Below, one piece after another: positions 34,121 through 43,318 of a stretch of DNA of 64,000 nt. Location: contig NC_072893.1 of assembly GCF_027943255.1 (NCBI RefSeq), positions 98,587,784 through 98,651,783 of the forward strand, in the 5' to 3' direction. Origin of the DNA: Anastrepha obliqua. Its lineage: Eukaryota; Arthropoda; Insecta; Diptera; Tephritidae. The notes under the pieces are model-generated. The model did not search any database, had not been told where the DNA came from, and worked only from the letters and a program-made list of their open reading frames with translations. Position 1 is the first letter of the stretch, and the number at the start of each line of letters is the position of its first letter. The position numbers and the translations under genes were made by a program.

Positions 34121-34387
34121 TTAATACTTGGTCGCACCGCTTTTTGCCTTAATTACCGCTTTAATACGTCTCGGCATTGATGTAACCAGGGTTTGCAACA
34201 ATTCCTCCGAAATATCGTTGTGCCAAGTGTCCATTATAATGTTATCCAGGTCAGTTTTGTTCTTCGGCTTTTTTTCAGCTGCCTGCTTCTTTACAATGGC
34301 CCAGAGGTTCTCAATTGGGTTTAGGTCGGGACTGTTACCCGGCCATTCCAATTGGACAATTCCGTTTTTTTCCATAAATTCTTTTAC
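34121..34387 (-). CDS. Tc1-like transposase, exon 2
   Basis: After an 87-bp intron (34388-34474; GTAAGTTATG...TTATTTGTTGCAG on the minus strand) the frame continues VKEFMEKNGIVQLEWPGNSP and DLNPIENLW, giving E288, and ends SGATKY before the stop at 34121. There are 34 residues between D253 and E288 (DD34E). The predicted protein is 350 residues, a normal Tc1 length. Minos, a Tc1-like element of Drosophila hydei, also has a short intron in this gene. Every catalytic residue is present, so activity is possible. Confidence 0.92.
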   Translation of the reverse strand, partial: VKEFMEKNGIVQLEWPGNSPDLNPIENLWAIVKKQAAEKKPKNKTDLDNIIMDTWHNDISEELLQTLVTSMPRRIKAVIKAKSGATKY

Positions 34388-34474
34388 CTGCAACAAATAA
34401 GGAATAAATCATTGGTTTTTTGATTCGACATTTAAACAAAACACTCGGGAGATTTAACAAAAATCATAACTTAC

Positions 34475-35260
34475 TTTGTGAGATCGGTGGCATGGCGCAG
34501 AATCATCCTGAAATATAACGTCCGTTCTTAGAGAATACTGCTCCTCAATGACAGGTATTAAATGCCTATTTAAAATTGAAATGTAAGCATCTCCGTTCAC
34601 CCGACCATCAATAAGAGTCAGTGCTTTCGTTCCGTCATAGCTGAAGCAGACCCATACCATTCTACCAACTGACTGTCTTACAGTAGGCAGTATGCATCCA
34701 GTTTTATATCTTTCGCCAGATCTGCGCCTCACATGGTGGATACCATCCGATCCAAAGAGGTTAAACATGGATTCATCCGAAAAAATCACATTATTCCAGT
34801 GCTCGACAGTCCAGTTTTCATGAGTTTTGGCCCATCGGTATCGTTTTTGACGCATTTTTTCGTTCAAAAACGGCTTTTTTGCGGGATGTCTTCCTACAAA
34901 ACCGCCATTTATCAATCTCCTACGCACAGTAGATGAATCTATTTTGACGCCAGTTGCATCCAAGAACTCCTTCCTGATGTCTGCCGAACATTTGAAACGG
35001 TCCTGGATACACATCCGCTTAATCATCCGGTCTTCAGCAGGCGACGTCTTTTTTCGTCGCCCAGATCCTTTCTTTCGCTCCGTTGAAGCCGTTTCTGCAA
35101 ATTTCTTTAAAAAATCGGCAACAGATGATTTGCTGAAGCCTACTTTAGCAGAAATTTGACGTACGGACAATTTTTGCTGTGATAGTGCAATAATTTGCCC
35201 CGTAACGACAGCTCCCATTTGCTTCGATCTTGGCATATTTTTGATATTAACACTTGCCAC
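34475..35260 (-). CDS. Tc1-like transposase, exon 1
   Basis: 262 codons from ATG at 35260 (a second ATG nine residues later, MPRSKQMG, may be the real start). Residues 20-60 and 75-120 are paired helix-turn-helix regions (LSVRQISAKVGFSKSSVADF; the CSADIRKEFLDATG segment). A basic GRRKK between them resembles the GRPR-type linker and nuclear-localisation region. The catalytic domain starts near 150, with D162 (IFSDESMF) and D253 (FQDDSAPCH). The exon ends RSHK before a GTAAGT donor at 34474. The length divides exactly by three, so exon 2 continues in phase 0. Confidence 0.92.
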
Positions 35261-35423
35261 GTATCAACTATTTCACTTATTGGTTAAATTATGATACAAA
35301 TTAATTCAAAACTGTTCTATTTATATACAAAAAAAAGCTACTTACCGCCAAGAAGCTTTATAATCAAGCTATAGAAAATTAAATAGGGTAAATTAGCTGT
35401 CCGGTTTTTTTTGCACAGGACTG

Positions 35424-35725
35424 TATATATATTTGGCGCGTACACCTTTTGTTTGGGTGTTTGGCCAAGCTCCTCCTCCTATTGGTGGCGTGTGTATTGA
35501 TGTTGTTCCACAAATGGAGGGACCTACAGTTTCAAGCTGACTCCGAACGGCAGATATTTTTATGAGGAGCTTTTTCATGGCAGAAATACACTCGGAGGTT
35601 TGCCATTGCCTGCCGAAGGGCGACCGCTATTAGAAATATGTTTTTCTTAATTTTGGTGTTTCACCGAGATTCGAACCTACGTTCTCTCTGTGAATTCCGA
35701 ATGGTAGTTCGGCTACGGCGACCGC
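35424..35725 (-). mobile_element. SINE copy 6 with 13-bp target duplication
   Basis: Minus strand. Its body runs from the head near 35720 (CGGTCGCCGTAGCCGAA, shortened) to GTGTACGCGCCAAATA; its (TA)n tail continues at 33812-33831 on the other side of the Tc1-like element. TTGTAAGGAATTA at 33799-33811 and 35726-35738 is the target duplication. Confidence 0.92.
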
Positions 35726-35738
35726 TTGTAAGGAATTA

Positions 35739-36149
35739 AGTAAGAACGATTTTAGAATCAGAAAAATACTTCAGCACATGAATGAGGTACAATAGATCTT
35801 TCATGTGACAATCTTAAATCTCTTATAATATATTAATAATAATAATTATAATATCGCCTAATCTCATCATTCTGAGCAGTATTTAGTAAAGATAAGATTT
35901 TTTTTGTAAAGACTTTACGAAAATGGAAAAACAGAGTATACAGATATTTTATTTATTTTGTTTTATTTCATTTTTGAATTTACAATACAAAAAAGTGTCG
36001 ACTCATTTCATTGATTCACACCGGAGCTTAAATGATACATTTAAAAGCGCTATTACCGGCACAAGTTTGAACAAACGATAATGTATTTTTATTATGTCAG
36101 AGTTTCTAGAGGGAGTTTGACATAAAGCAATATTAAATTTTATGGTGGA
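35739..36149. other. AT-rich stretch, nothing recognised
   Basis: Short TAATAATAATAAT runs near 35830; no coding sequence. Confidence 0.35.
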
Positions 36150-36652
36150 ATAATATACTTAAGAAATAGCTTTAACTCCTCCATAAGGCTAAAATATTTC
36201 CCCCTTCTATGGAAAGTTTCAGAAATAATAGCATTGCCGAAACCAAATAAAGACGCCAGTAAACCATCATCATATAGGCCTATAAGCCTCTTACCAATTC
36301 TTTCAAAACAATTGGAAAATTTGTCCATGTTCGTCTTGATCCCATCATACAAGCGAAGAACATAATTCCCTCCCACCAGTTTGGATGCCGACATAAGCAC
36401 TCGACCATTCAACAAGAGCACCGAGTAGCTAACAAAATCATTAATAAAATTGACAAGAAAAACTACTGTGACGCAACTTATCTCGACGTAGCGAAGGCTA
36501 TATAAGTTAAAACAAATATTCCCACTTGGCCACTATCTATTACTGCGAAGTTACCTAAGCGATCGGTACTTCTATGTTAAACATCAGGACGAATGCTCGG
36601 AGGTATTAAAAATGGATGCCGGAGTACCACAAGGCAGCGTACCGGGACCATT

Positions 36653-36757
36653 ATATATATATATATAATTGGCGCGTACACCCTTTTTGGGTGTTTGGCC
36701 GATCTCCTCCTCCTATTTGTGGTGTGCGTCTTGATGTTGTTCCACAAATGGAACACT
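36653..36757 (-). mobile_element. SINE copy 7, 5'-truncated, with 9-bp target duplication
   Basis: (TA)n tail at 36653-36667, then ATTGGCGCGTACACCC to TTCCACAAATGGA: only the 3' 90 bp of the SINE. GGGACCATT occurs at 36644-36652 and 36758-36766. Truncation at the 5' end with an intact tail is the signature of LINE-driven target-primed reverse transcription. Confidence 0.92.
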
Positions 36758-37028
36758 GGGACCATTGCTGTATATAATTTACACATATGACATTCCCTAT
36801 CCAAATGACTACAGCATGATTGTTACTTTCGGCGACGACACAGTATTAATTACGTCTGATAGGAATATAAATGCCCCTTCATTGAAGCTACAAAATCTAA
36901 TTGACACAATGTTGACTTGGTTTGCAAAATGGGGAATCATGGTAAACACAGATAAAATGGTCCAGGTAATATATACCAACCGAAAACAAACTGTCAGTAT
37001 ACAACAAACTACCAATACATATTATATA

Positions 37029-37930
37029 AAGGGGTTTTCAATTGGCGCGGGTCGATTTTGGCGCCCTGTGGCAGCCATCTTGTTTTGGTGACATGTGTCA
37101 AATCTTTTGGTTATTATTCAGTTGTTTATGCCAAATCATCATGGCAAGTTACACGATTGAACAGCACTTTCAAATGATAAAACTTTATTATCAAAATGAG
37201 TGTTCATTAACGCAAACGTTGCGCACATTGCGCCCATTTTTCGGTAGACGTGGTGGCCCTTCAAAGTCGACTCTTCAACGTTTGGTGGCCAAATTTGAGA
37301 CGACCGGGTCAGTAAACAATCAGCCAACATCCGTACGTTCAAGGAACGCAAGATCAGCCGAGAACATTGCCGCGGTCCGTGAAAGTGTACAGCAGAACCC
37401 GAGGCAGTCTATTCCTCGCCGTGCACAAGAACTTGGCCTTTCGCAGACTTCAACTTGGCGAATTTTGCGTCGGGACTTGGGCCTGTACCTGTACAAGATC
37501 CAACTGACCAGGAACTCAAAGTTGATGACCATAGACAACGCCGTTTGTTCGCTGACTGGGCTTCGAATCGTTTGGAACGAGGCGCATTTTTGGATGAATG
37601 GCTGTGTTAACAAACAAAATTGCCGTATATGGGACGACACCAATCCACACGAGGTTCCCCAGGTGATAATGCATCCTCAAAAAGTTACCGTTTGGTGAGG
37701 AATTGGGGCCGGTGGCGTCATTGGTCCGTACTTTTTTGAAAACGACGTTGGTGAGGCGGTCACCGTCAACAGCGAGCGCTACACAACGATGATAACCAAT
37801 TTCTTATGGCCCATATTGAACCATATGGACCTAGACGACATGTGGTTCCAGCAGGACGGCGCTACGTACCACACAGCAAACGCCACTATTGACATTCTCA
37901 ACATCTACCCACCTTTATTGAAAAACCCTT
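37029..37930 (+). mobile_element. DD41D mariner, deleted copy (902 bp)
   Basis: Flanked by TA (37027-37028, 37931-37932) with ends AAGGGGTTTTCAATTGG and, inverted, AAGGGTTTTTCAATAAAGG. The transposase start is MASYTIEQHFQMIKLYYQNE at 37141, with helix-turn-helix motifs (SIPRRAQELGLSQTSTWRIL). A deletion removes the stretch around the first Asp (NEAHFWMNGC is left). A stop follows KVTVW (37698). WFQQDGATYHT is present, then the C-terminal third is missing: ATIDIL jumps into NIYPPLLKNP, which is really the 3' end. Inserted in LINE D. Confidence 0.85.
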
Positions 37931-38642
37931 TATAAGACAATGATCTGGAGATGCGGCATAGAACTATGGGGGACAGCATGCAAATCAAATATACAAATAA
38001 TTCAACGACTTCAATCAAAAATTTTAAGGAGTGTCGTAAATGCACCCTAGTATATAATAAATGAAGACTTACACGGCGACCTAAAAATTGATCCCATAAA
38101 AGACGTAATTCAGAAATACAGCACGAAACACACACAAAAATTACTAACCCATTCGAACAAAGAGGTACAAGAAATACCGCACATGGAGCTACACAGAAAT
38201 TAAGACTAAAGCGAATCGCACCAACAGCATTAGCAGATACAAAAACTATTTTAACAAGCTAAAATTAAGTACAGGTAACCCTCCTACAACGCGATTAATT
38301 GGTTCCTGAAAAACTCCGCGTTGTAGGAAAATCGCGTTGTAGGAAACTTTTTTTTCCTCCATTTTTCCTTTTCTTAAACAATATCACGCAAGTAACATTT
38401 TAAAGTTTTCTCAGCCGAATTAATTATATTAGACCTTTCATCGAATAAAAAAAATTTATTTTTTCAAAGATATTTTTCTATTTGTCTATTTCAATATAAT
38501 AACATAAATTAATTCATTTAATTAACCAGCAAAAAGCAATTCATTTATTTAAATAACATAAAACTAAGGAAAATAAAATCTGGGAAAAATAGACACGGAT
38601 TTTCAAATCTACATATTTCAGAGGATTTTAAATCTCAACCTT

Positions 38643-38864
38643 CTACAAATCCGCTTCCTCGTCCTCGCTTATTATAATTTGCTTCAAACGTTTTGCTCTT
38701 GGTCGTCCTATTTCAAAATCCGAGCAAACACTTTTAGTATGTACATACCCTGCAAACCAACGTTCACCAGTTTTTCCAATTTTACCAACACATTCACTCA
38801 ATTTTTCCAATAATACCCACACAATCACATTTAATTCTTTTGTCATTTTCGATGGGTTATACAT
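38643..38864 (-). CDS. Unassigned 73-codon ORF near the left end of the capture element
   Basis: Begins MYNPSKMTKELNVIVWVLLEK and ends GRPRAKRLKQ followed by an acidic SEDEEADL tail. The GRPRAKR stretch resembles an AT-hook-like basic motif. It may be the remnant of the element's own transposase or DNA-binding protein, but I cannot place it. Reads toward the left terminal repeat. Confidence 0.3.
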   Translation of the reverse strand: MYNPSKMTKELNVIVWVLLEKLSECVGKIGKTGERWFAGYVHTKSVCSDFEIGRPRAKRLKQIIISEDEEADL

Positions 38865-38980
38865 ATATTTATCTCATAATTTTCGTGAATACTTATTAAA
38901 CTTAACTATAGTGAGTGCGAAAGTGACAGCAAAAAACAAGTTGCAAATGTCAAATACAAAAATGAATCGCGTTTAATTCT

Positions 38981-39002
38981 ATGAAAATCTCCAAGCGAAA
39001 AG
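38981..39002 (+). other. Possible 5' exon with splice donor
   Basis: ATG at 38981 reads MKISKRK, then AAAG-GTAAGTT at 39003. A matching acceptor TTTTATTTTCAG ends at 39077 and another, CTTTACAG, at 39128 is the ACSL exon border. If transcribed, splicing into the ACSL fragment would be out of the ACSL frame. MxxSKRK starts are seen in pogo-type transposases; this is only suggestive. Confidence 0.35.
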
Positions 39003-39128
39003 GTAAGTTCAACAATTTTTAGTAAATTTTGCAATTATATATCTATTTAAACTAATAAAATGTATTTTTATTTTCAGAAAAACATATTCACAACATCAAG
39101 AGAGTTGATATCAACAAATCCTTTACAG

Positions 39129-39211
39129 CTAGTGGATGTGCCGGAGATGCAGTATTTCGCCAGTCAAAACAATGGGAAGGTGTGCGTGCGCGGTTCTAAC
39201 GTATTCCACGG
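39129..39211 (+). pseudogene. Captured ACSL fragment, exon a
   Basis: Long-chain acyl-CoA synthetase (fatty acid activation: fatty acid + ATP + CoA to acyl-CoA). After an acceptor CTTTACAG it reads LVDVPEMQYFASQNNGKVCV and RGSNVFHG, the segment just before the A5/L motif region of ACSL proteins. Donor GTAGGT at 39212. The upstream two thirds of the enzyme (AMP-binding P-loop, start) are not in this window, so this is not the functional gene. Confidence 0.85.
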
Positions 39212-39335
39212 GTAGGTGTTGATAATTTAAGCAAATAATGGTTTCTTCCTGTGCGAACTTGATTTCTGTGACTAAAACTAGGGCACTAAAAAAGGCACTT
39301 GAATGATAATTTCTTTCTCTGCCTTTGCGTCGCAG

Positions 39336-39563
39336 TTATTACAAAGATCCCGGAAAACTGCTGAGGCTGTTGACTCTGAAGGCTGGCACCACACGGGCGA
39401 TGTGGGCACGTGGCTTCCAAATGGCACGCTGCACATAATCGATCGTCGCAAACACATTTTCAAGCTAAGCCAGGGCGAATATATTGTACCGGAGAAGATT
39501 GAGAATATTTACATTCTGAGCCAATATGTAAATCAGGTGTACGTTTACGGATAGAGCCTTAAG
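39336..39563 (+). pseudogene. Captured ACSL fragment, exon b, with frameshift and stop
   Basis: Acceptor CGTCGCAG at 39335. It reads (G)YYKDPG, then after a one-base deletion in the A run at about 39352-39356 TAEAVDSEGWHHTGDVGTWL, PNGTLHIIDRRKHIFKLSQG and EYIVPEKIENIY. These contain the conserved TGD and DRRK.IFKL.QGEY motifs of the adenylation C-terminal domain. Glu of the expected VYGESLK is replaced by TAG at 39552-39554. Donor GTAACT at 39564. Confidence 0.88.
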
Positions 39564-39641
39564 GTAACTCCATTTTTTGACATAATTTCTAGCTTTTCAT
39601 GTTCACGGAATATTTACATACAACCCTTAACGCCCACTTAG

Positions 39642-39815
39642 AGCTGCATCATAGCCGTCGTCGTGCCTGATGTGGATGTTCTCAAGCAGTGGGCGAACGA
39701 CAATCGCGTCAAGGGCACACTTTCGGTGCTATGCAATAATCCATAAGTAAAAGAACTCATCAGGAGCGATATGCTGAATTGGGGTAAGCAGAGCGGACTG
39801 AAATCCTTCGAACAG
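39642..39815 (+). pseudogene. Captured ACSL fragment, exon c, with stop
   Basis: Acceptor CCACTTAG at 39641, donor GTAAGT at 39816. It reads SCIIAVVVPDVDVLKQWAND and VKGTLSVLCNNP, then TAA at 39744-39746, then VKELIRSDMLNWGKQSGLKS. Phase 0 at both ends, as in a genuine internal exon; the splice sites are still good although the frame is broken. Confidence 0.87.
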
Positions 39816-39920
39816 GTAAGTAGCCCAGTGCATATCTGCTTATACTAGTAGCGTATGACGTGGTAATAATATCATAATTTAAAATTAATAATAATTACAA
39901 ATTTTGTATTTATATACCAG

Positions 39921-40034
39921 GTCAAGGATATATATTTGCATCCCGATCCGTTTTCGGTACAAAATGGACTACTCACACCAACATTCAAAGCGAAGCGGCC
40001 ACAATTGAACAAAACAGTGCGAGAAATCCCGTAG
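39921..40034 (+). pseudogene. Captured ACSL fragment, last coding exon
   Basis: Acceptor TATATACCAG at 39920. It reads VKDIYLHPDPFSVQNGLLTP and TFKAKRPQLNKTVREIP before TAG at 40032-40034. PFS..NGL.TPT.K.KR..L is the conserved C-terminal motif of ACSL enzymes. Here the frame is intact. Presence of introns shows that the copy was made at the DNA level and not from mRNA. Confidence 0.87.
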
Positions 40035-40099
40035 AGGAGTTAGAAGTAAAATGCGAACAATTTTAAACTTTATGCGAAAATAGAAAAAACATGCAATTG

Positions 40100-40640
40100 C
40101 TATTTATTTAATTAGGCATCAATGTAAATTTCTGTAAAATAGATATTTTAAATACCGGCATAAAAGCAAACTATTACCATATTAGCCAAAACTATTCTTC
40201 AGGTACTAAATAAAATTTTATTAGAAAAGAGTAATCAAATGTAAATATTATACTAATTTATGTCAAATTACTTTAATTCGTGTTCACTTTCTAACACCAA
40301 AACCTAATTTAAGAATGTAAATATTATACTAATTTATGTACATTAAAACTAAAACGTAAACTTTTCTAATAACTAAACTAATTCATGTATATAAATAACT
40401 AAAACTAAAAAGTAAATTTGTCTAACACCAAACCTAATTTTACAGTGTAAATATTAAAATAAATATCTAAAACTTAACGTAATTTTATAATGTAAATAGT
40501 AAATTAATATAAATAGCTGTACATAAATAGAACATACTAAAAAAATTATTGTATATTGTATTAATTTTCTTTAGAAACTAAAAATTAATTAAATAAATAT
40601 TAAAATAATTCATTAAATAAATAATATTCAATAAATAACC
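40100..40640. repeat. AT-rich degenerate tandem block
   Basis: Repeated words such as GTAAATATTATACTAATTTATG and AACCTAATTTAAGAATGTAA occur several times between 40235 and 40530. Low complexity, possibly the 3' flank of the captured gene expanded within the element. Confidence 0.5.
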
Positions 40641-40704
40641 ATTTGTTTCAGTAATTTTGAAGGATTATTGTATATAGGATCCGTAAGTATTACCTACAAA
40701 ATTA

Positions 40705-40935
40705 CCCAGTTGAAGAGATTCTGTTAACTACATGTTAACAACGAAATTCACTAGTTTATGAAATTCTGTTAACTACATGTTAACAATAACATTCACCGGC
40801 CCAAAAGATTCTGTTCACTACATGTTAACAACGAAATTCACTAGTTCATGAAATTCTGTTCACTACATGTTAACAACAACATTCATGAGTTCAGAAGGTT
40901 TTGTTCACTACATGTTACCCACATCATTCACAACT
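40705..40935. repeat. Tandem repeat, five copies of 45 bp
   Basis: The word CTACATGTTA starts at 40728, 40773, 40818, 40863 and 40908: an exact 45-bp period. Units alternate between two versions (AACGAAATTCACTAGTT and AACAACATTCA-type), giving a 90-bp higher-order period. Units one and two contain the palindrome GTTAACTACATGTTAAC. It is within the TIR element, near its right end. Confidence 0.88.
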
Positions 40936-41369
40936 TGAATGTCAATTAGAGCAGCACAGCAGTATTGAAAAATTTCTGTTAGTGCGAGCGAATAAAATCA
41001 TCACACGTATAGACTGGAAGTAGGTAGAAAGTGCACGGCGTAGAATATAAAATTACTACAAAGCTCACAACTTCACAGGTGAACGATACCCACAAGTTAG
41101 CAGGGTAAATAGCAGGTAGTTGGTTTGCAGGGCAGTTTATAGAATATGTATTTAAAAAATGCTTAAAAATCGCGTTGTAGGAGTCGCGTTATAAGAAACA
41201 TTCCGCAATTCGCAAACCGCGTTGTAGCGAAATCGCGTTATAGAAGTACCGCGTTATAGGAGGGTTACCTATATCACATATTACTGTTGCTATAAATTGC
41301 CATAAATTGGGATATAATAAAAAAAAAATGTAATGTACGCTTTTTTTAACCATGGGACCCTGTTTCGGT

Positions 41370-42135
41370 AGAAGAGCGTGAGTTAGTTTTGGAATGTCGT
41401 ATCGTAAAATAGCTCAAATTGAAAATTTAAGTTCATCCATAATTCAGCACATTATTGAATGCTTTATGCATGAAAATCGTGTGGTAAATAAGGGACGACA
41501 GGCTTCAAATACAACTTTCACGGAGAAAGAGTGTTGTCGGTTATTGCGCCAAGTGAAGAAAAATCCAGTTACAAGCGCTCCAAAGTTAACTGAAATGGCC
41601 AAAACGGATTTAGGTAAGACTTGACATCCAGAAACTTTTGGAAGAGTACTGAGGGAAGCATATTTAAATGACAGACCCGTAATAAACCTTTCGTTAAGAA
41701 TAGAAGTACGAGATTGCAGTTTAGGGAGTAACCAAGGACAGTACTTCTGGAAGATAAAGTAATAATAAACTTATTTGGACCAGATGGCAGGCCTTTTATA
41801 AGGCCTCCAAAATTTGCGAGCTACTATAAAACACGGCGGTGGCAACGTTATGGTTTGGGAATGTATGCCATCAAATGGAGATGGAAACTTAACATTTATC
41901 GAAGAAACAAATATGACAAATATGTTTATTTAAAATTTCTGCAGAAAATTTGGTTCAAAGCGCTAGGAAATTACAAATTGAAGATGACTTTCGCTTTTAT
42001 CAAGATAACGACCATAAATCACAAGTCACAAATAATCCAAACATGGTTAATATACTCATAAATGCCCCCACATTGTTGAAACTCCTGCATATTAACCCGA
42101 TTTGATTGTGATTGAAAATTTGTGATCAGCCAAAT
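41370..42135 (+). pseudogene. Tc1-like transposase, degenerate
   Basis: 41394-41624 reads MSYRKIAQIENLSSSIIQHI and FTEKECCRLLRQVKKNP, SAPKLTEMAKTDLGKT: the helix-turn-helix part. Then, in shifted frames, TRRWQRYGLGMYA with an overlapping GGGNVMVWE reading, DKYVYLKFLQKIW and YQDNDHKSQ-like remnants of the second Asp motif. Many indels. Differs from the complete Tc1-like element at 33.8 kb and has no intron. The 3' end is lost near 42135. Confidence 0.72.
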
Positions 42136-42139
42136 AAGG

Positions 42140-42480
42140 GAATTTTTTTTTGTTTTTTTTTTTATTTTTTTTATTTCCCACATTAATCATGCATCTGTCA
42201 TACTGACAACAAGTATATTTTTTAACAATTAGTTAGGAAGATTTTTAAATATATTTCATCATGGCCAGTGCGATTACATTTTAGGATAGCAATTACATTT
42301 TACACAGAACAGTTACTTTAGCATACGAGAATTCAATTTACAATTGGTCGGTTTCTCTTCAGTCGTCGTAAAGTTGTTTTTTCAAGTTGTGAGATTGTAT
42401 TGACTTCTTTGTTTTTGTGCTGGTTTATTTCGTTAAAGTATTATATCTTGTTGATATCGTTTTTATTTCTTCGTCGATTG
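42140..42480. other. Poly-T-bounded stretch, probable LINE 3' end
   Basis: A run of T at about 42148-42173 followed by AT-rich sequence: a minus-strand poly-A tail with 3' untranslated sequence is likely, but no coding part is visible. Confidence 0.35.
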
Positions 42481-42482
42481 AT

Positions 42483-43310
42483 CGTGGGTAGGTAGGTAGG
42501 TAGGTAAGTGGGGTGGCTGTCGCAATGACACACTTAGATCTTTCATAGGTCCATTGCGATACCACTGCAGCTTATCCCTACCCTATGGGCTCCTTTTTAA
42601 AACATCCGGTAGCTTTAGTAAACGAGCAAAGCTTCGTTAGTTTTATATGCGCTATGTCCATTTTGGGTGTTTGGCCGAACTCCTCCTACTATTTGTGATG
42701 TGCGCCTTGATGTTGTTCCACAAATGGAGGGACCTACAGTTTCAAGCCGAGGGGGTAGCCAGATGTTGCTTCCGCTCACTTCCCAACTAACCGTCGTAGT
42801 ATCTGCGTTACTGAAATTTTGAATCATAAATATTTTAAGTTGGGTTTTTGCAATTACACATGCCCTTTTAATACCTTCACAATTGGTCTTATATACATAA
42901 ATATAACCTGAGGTCCTCAAGTCGCAGATTTCGCCATTCCGTACTCCGGGGCTCCTGGATGAGGACTACATCTGGCTGATCTACTGCAGGCGATCCAGGA
43001 GGGCAAGGCAGGCTTCCTTACAGTGGTGTAGATTTATCTGTAGAAGGTGCACCAGCTGTTAGCTTTATGTCTGGATCTTCTTTACTTTCGCATAAAAGTT
43101 TCCTTTCGGAATACTTCCACTGTTGTACGGAATACTTACTCTCCCGTTCGAAGTACATCCTCCCTAAGCCCATTTCTGAGCCTGAAGAAACGTATTCTTT
43201 TTCGGTGGGATGTTCATCTTCACTTATTGGTTCTGTTTCGTTCATGGGCTCTGTGCTATCCTTAGTGGTGAGGAATTCTATTGCCTCCGTATCAGTTTTG
43301 TAAATTGATT
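42483..43310 (-). pseudogene. LINE G (R1/LOA-like), endonuclease part and (TAGG)n end
   Basis: Left edge GGTAGGTAGGTAGGTAGGT at 42487 is a tetranucleotide tail on the minus strand, as in LINE E at 62.05 kb. On the minus strand 42920-42780 reads DLRTSGYIYVYKTNCEGIKR and NFSNADTTTVSWEVSGSNIW, and before it CLALLDRLQ: the endonuclease domain. Upstream, 43018-43245 (NETEPISEDEHPTEKEYVSS) is probably ORF1 or the ORF2 leader. SINE copy 8 interrupts it. Confidence 0.6.
42655..42755 (-). mobile_element. SINE copy 8, fragment
   Basis: CCATTTTGGGTGTTTGGCCG to CTACAGTTTCAAGCCGA: the 3' third of the SINE only. It lacks both tail and head. No target duplication identified. Confidence 0.75.
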
Positions 43311-43318
43311 GAAGGTAA

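Larger units (their letters stand above)
33832..35423 (-). mobile_element. Complete Tc1-like element with intron
   Basis: 1592 bp, flanked by TA at 33830-33831 and 35424-35425. The inverted ends are identical over 27 bp, starting CAGTCCTGTGC, then eight A, then CCGGACAG. It encodes a spliced transposase on the minus strand with no lesion seen. It lies within the (TA)n tail of SINE copy 6: the SINE's target duplication TTGTAAGGAATTA is at 33799-33811 and 35726-35738, outside both. So the Tc1-like insertion is the younger event. Confidence 0.93.
36150..38270 (+). pseudogene. Jockey-like LINE D, split by a SINE and a mariner
   Basis: Plus strand RT remnants: near 36180 LRLKYFPLLWKVSEIIALPKPNK and SYRPISLLPILSK; near 36600 DAGVPQGSVPGPL; after SINE copy 7, 36765-37035 reads TYDIPYPNDYSMIVTFGDDT (active site, FGDD for the usual FADD) and WFAKWGIMVNTDK; after the mariner, 37940-38200 reads IELWGTACKSNIQIIQRLQS and LRSVVNAP. 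Stops are frequent. Removing the two insertions restores a single order of RT blocks, so both insertions are secondary. Confidence 0.8.
38272..41271. mobile_element. 3.0-kb TIR element carrying an ACSL gene fragment
   Basis: Left end TA-CAGGTAACCCTCCTACAACG; right end, inverted, TAGGTAACCCTCCTATAACG beside a TA-containing flank. Both ends have further copies of the word CGCGTTGTAG or CGCGTTATAG: three units on the left, five or more on the right. A terminal CAGG..., TA target and repeated 'AACGCG' near the ends suggest a pogo/Tigger-like element. Inside are an unassigned minus-strand ORF (38643-38864), a small exon-like ATG frame at 38981, four ACSL exons (39129-40034), an AT-rich block and a 45-bp tandem repeat. 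No transposase core was seen. Confidence 0.75.

Noticed and set aside
36140..36421. 93-codon minus-strand ORF
   Set aside because: It is the antisense shadow of the plus-strand Jockey RT (motif SYRPISLLPILSK on the other strand).
39129..40034. Functional acyl-CoA synthetase gene
   Set aside because: Only the C-terminal part is present, and it has a one-base deletion, two in-frame stops and enclosing transposon ends. It is a captured pseudogene.
40705..40935. CRISPR-like array
   Set aside because: The period is regular, but the units are contiguous repeats without unique spacers and the DNA is insect nuclear.
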